7,992 bases of DNA from Caldifarciminota bacterium (GTDB lineage: Bacteria > Hydrothermota > 32-111 > QNBC01): the NCBI GenBank assembly GCA_023132105.1, contig JAGLYS010000227.1:1-7992 (forward strand), given 5' to 3'. Shown here one piece after another: positions 6,848 to 7,992 of the stretch; position 1 is the first letter of the stretch; each line of letters starts with the position of its first letter. A program made the translations under genes and the position numbers. Below the pieces are notes generated by a model that did no database searches, was not told where the DNA came from, and was given only the letters and a program-made list of their open reading frames with translations.

Positions 6848-7048
6848 ATGGAATGTAAAAAGGAAACAAACTCAAAACATTGTAATTGCACCTATTCGAG
6901 GTGTCCACATCATGGAATATGTTGCGAATGTATTAGTTATCATAGAGACAGGGGGGAACTCCCCGCATGTTATTTTCCTGATAATATAGAAAAAAACTAT
7001 GATAGAACAATCGAATGCTTTATAAAATATAAAACAAAAGGGAAATAA
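6848..7048 (+). CDS. Small cysteine-rich protein, DUF6485-like
   Basis: This is a 66-residue soluble-looking protein with nine cysteines (3, 12, 14, 19, 25, 26, 28, 41, 57) and several histidines (11, 21, 22, 32). The cluster [20 protein letters not shown] (10-29) followed by [14 protein letters not shown] (31-44) strongly suggests metal binding, zinc or possibly an Fe-S centre. The pattern HCxCTYxxCxxxGxCCxCxxxH...GELPACxFP is what I recall for the uncharacterised DUF6485 family, whose members are about this length and have no known role; the family name is from memory. No signal peptide or membrane segment is seen, so it should be cytoplasmic. The start is well supported by AAAGGA six bases upstream and by its own promoter. 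It precedes a membrane protein gene by 46 bases with no terminator between, so the two are probably co-transcribed. Confidence 0.8.
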   Translation: MECKKETNSKHCNCTYSRCPHHGICCECISYHRDRGELPACYFPDNIEKNYDRTIECFIKYKTKGK

Positions 7049-7094
7049 AAGTTCGGTTCAATTGGCTAAAATAATCAACAATATAGAGGAATAA

Positions 7095-7703
7095 ATGCTC
7101 AAAATAATTCTAAAAGAATTAAAACACCACATATCTTTCACAGTATTTGGAGCATTAACAGGAATAACGATATTTATTTTTTTTAAAAATCTTCCGGGAA
7201 AAACATCATATAATATATTTTATGCACTTCACCCAATCCATGTACTGTTAAGTGCTCTTGTTACTTCCTCAATGTATAAATTTCATAAATGTAAAGATTC
7301 AAATATTAAGTGTAATATTTGGGTGTTGATAATAATTGGTTATATAGGTTCGATAGGTATTGCGACAATAAGTGATTCGATAATACCCTATATTGCTGAA
7401 ATACTACTTAATATGCCAAACAGGGAGATTCATTTAGGATTTATTGAGAAGTGGTGGTTAATAAATCCTCTTGCATTAATTGGGATTACGATAGCCTATT
7501 ATAAGCCATCGACAAAATTCCCACATGCAGGTCATGTTCTTATAAGCACATGGGCTTCACTTTTTCATATATTGATGGCAAAAGGGGGAAATCTTAGTTT
7601 ACTACTATATATTACAATATTTCTTTTCCTTTTTCTCGCTGTATGGATCCCATGTTGTCTAAGCGATATTATTTTCCCTCTTCTTTTTATAAAAAAGAAA
7701 TAG
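7095..7703 (+). CDS. Polytopic membrane protein of unknown function with His/Cys motifs
   Basis: The 202-residue protein is mostly hydrophobic, with about six predicted membrane segments (roughly 14-32, 38-58, 75-100, 120-136, 145-163 and 168-190) and a Lys-rich C-terminal tail. I cannot name the family. Motif-like stretches with polar residues in or next to membrane segments look functionally constrained: KHHISFT (10-16), HPIHVLLSA (46-54), ISDSIIPY (92-99), HLGFIEKWWLINPLA (113-127), FPHAGHVLISTWASLFH (142-158) and WIPCCLSDIIFP (184-195). The repeated His, the paired Cys187-188 and the buried Asp suggest metal or proton handling, but that is inference only. There is no signal peptide beyond the first membrane segment. 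The start has AGAGGA (7085-7090) four bases upstream. It is the second gene behind the Cys-rich protein, with no separate promoter seen in the 46-base gap. Confidence 0.8.
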   Translation: MLKIILKELKHHISFTVFGALTGITIFIFFKNLPGKTSYNIFYALHPIHVLLSALVTSSMYKFHKCKDSNIKCNIWVLIIIGYIGSIGIATISDSIIPYIAEILLNMPNREIHLGFIEKWWLINPLALIGITIAYYKPSTKFPHAGHVLISTWASLFHILMAKGGNLSLLLYITIFLFLFLAVWIPCCLSDIIFPLLFIKKK

Positions 7704-7760
7704 GGATTGTATAATTATAAAAAGGTAAATCAACAACGAATTACACGGATGACTGATAAT

Positions 7761-7790
7761 AGACATCAGACGCCAGACGACAGACTTCAG
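7761..7790. repeat. Four tandem 7-base units with consensus AGACNNC
   Basis: AGACATC, AGACGCC, AGACGAC and AGACTTC follow each other without gaps (7761-7788), trailed by AG. The first four bases and the seventh are invariant while positions five and six vary freely. It sits in non-coding DNA beside other repeat-like pieces. Confidence 0.75.
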
Positions 7791-7862
7791 CCGAGAGGGG
7801 AGAGAGAAATTATGAATTGTGAATTGAATCATAGAAATGATAATACAACCATGGATGATGAG

Positions 7863-7883
7863 ATTCTGAATCAAGTTCAGAAT
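7863..7883. repeat. Short hairpin unit, 8-bp stem and 5-base loop
   Basis: ATTCTGAA (7863-7870) and TTCAGAAT (7876-7883) are perfect complements around TCAAG. There is no T-run after it (GACAAGGGAAGG follows), so it is not a standard terminator. The sequence, together with the trailing GACA, resembles a dispersed palindromic unit (TGAATCAAGTTCA core) that I recall seeing in intergenic DNA of other bacteria; this needs a search. Confidence 0.6.
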
Positions 7884-7941
7884 GACAAGGGAAGGGAGAG
7901 AACAAACACGAATTTCACCAAGAGAGGGGAATAATTATTGT

Positions 7942-7981
7942 TCACCCTCACCTCAAATCCTCTCACATCGAGGGCGAGGAA
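7942..7981. repeat. Dispersed GC-richer repeat, right copy (inverse of 1-40)
   Basis: This 40-base stretch matches the reverse complement of 1-40 at 37 positions, starting TCACCCTCACCTC and ending AGGGCGAGGAA. The hairpin seen in the left copy is more decayed here: CCTC/GAGG still pairs but the inner part has extra mismatches. The similarity stops at both edges, which fits two copies of one dispersed element in opposite orientation rather than a larger duplicated block. Confidence 0.8.
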
Positions 7982-7992
7982 GAAATATTGGG

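Larger units (their letters stand above)
7704..7941. other. Non-coding mosaic of short repeat-like segments
   Basis: This region follows the membrane protein gene. An open frame from a TTG at 7707 to 7934 exists, but it has no ribosome-binding site, its composition (runs of N, R, D, Q, T) is that of translated low-complexity DNA, and it overlaps obvious repeats, so I do not call a gene. In order it holds AACGAATTACACGGATGAC (7736-7754), a four-unit tandem (7761-7790), a GAGAGGGGA copy (7793-7801), a doubled TGAATTG (7813-7826), a hairpin (7863-7883), AACACGAATTTCACC (7905-7919) and a second GAGAGGGGA (7922-7930). The GC-richer dispersed repeat follows. No clear T-tailed terminator is seen after the membrane gene. 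Confidence 0.65.

Noticed and set aside
7061..7072. Possible extended -10 (TTGGCTAAAAT) before the membrane protein gene
   Set aside because: The TG is misplaced by one base relative to an extended -10 and no -35 is present; co-transcription with the Cys-rich gene is simpler.
7761..7790. CRISPR-like periodicity in the AGACNNC tract
   Set aside because: Units are only 7 bases with no spacers and no cas genes; it is a short tandem repeat.
7707..7934. 75-residue open frame on the + strand after the membrane gene
   Set aside because: TTG start with no ribosome-binding site; the DNA is a patchwork of tandem and palindromic repeats, and the peptide (for example the ILNQVQNDK stretch) is simply the hairpin repeat translated.
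1..7992. Possible mobile element bounded by the terminal inverted repeats
   Set aside because: The enclosed genes are mostly core housekeeping genes; there is no transposase, integrase or target-site duplication visible, so a transposon is unlikely.

Overview
The window comes from an AT-rich, diderm (Gram-negative-type) bacterium. The evidence is a predicted outer-membrane beta-barrel of the PorV/PorQ family, a lipoprotein-type substrate-binding protein, and a bacterial truB-ribF-rpsO-pnp block using the standard code (TAA, TAG and TGA all act as stops). No marker names a phylum. The PorV/PorQ-like protein, the low G+C and the richness in short dispersed intergenic repeats would suit an uncultured lineage near the FCB group or candidate division WOR-3; that placement is inference. 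Near-identical inverted repeats sit at the two ends of the window (37 of 40 bases match), so this may be a metagenomic contig whose assembly stopped at a dispersed repeat.

Layout, with all genes on the + strand. (1) 1-177: a dispersed repeat, then a sigma70-type promoter. (2) 178-1296: a branched-chain amino acid-type ABC substrate-binding lipoprotein, with no permease or ATPase genes beside it. (3) 1297-1475: intergenic, with a short tandem repeat and a near-consensus promoter. (4) 1476-6699: a tightly packed five-gene run, PorV/PorQ-like barrel, truB, ribF, rpsO and pnp. Genes overlap or are separated by 9 bases, so it is probably one operon for tRNA modification, FMN/FAD synthesis, the 30S subunit and RNA decay, led by an envelope gene. 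(5) 6700-6847: a strong palindrome (likely terminator) nested inside a longer imperfect inverted repeat, plus another very good promoter. (6) 6848-7703: a 66-residue cysteine-rich protein (DUF6485-like) and a histidine-containing polytopic membrane protein of unknown function, probably co-transcribed. (7) 7704-7992: non-coding mosaic of short repeat units ending in the inverted copy of the left-end repeat.

The truB-ribF-rpsO-pnp order is ordinary and widely conserved. The less ordinary parts are the outer-membrane gene at the head of that operon, the Cys-rich/membrane protein pair with its own promoter, and the repeat-laden borders. I see no tRNA, rRNA, CRISPR array, transposase or phage gene.
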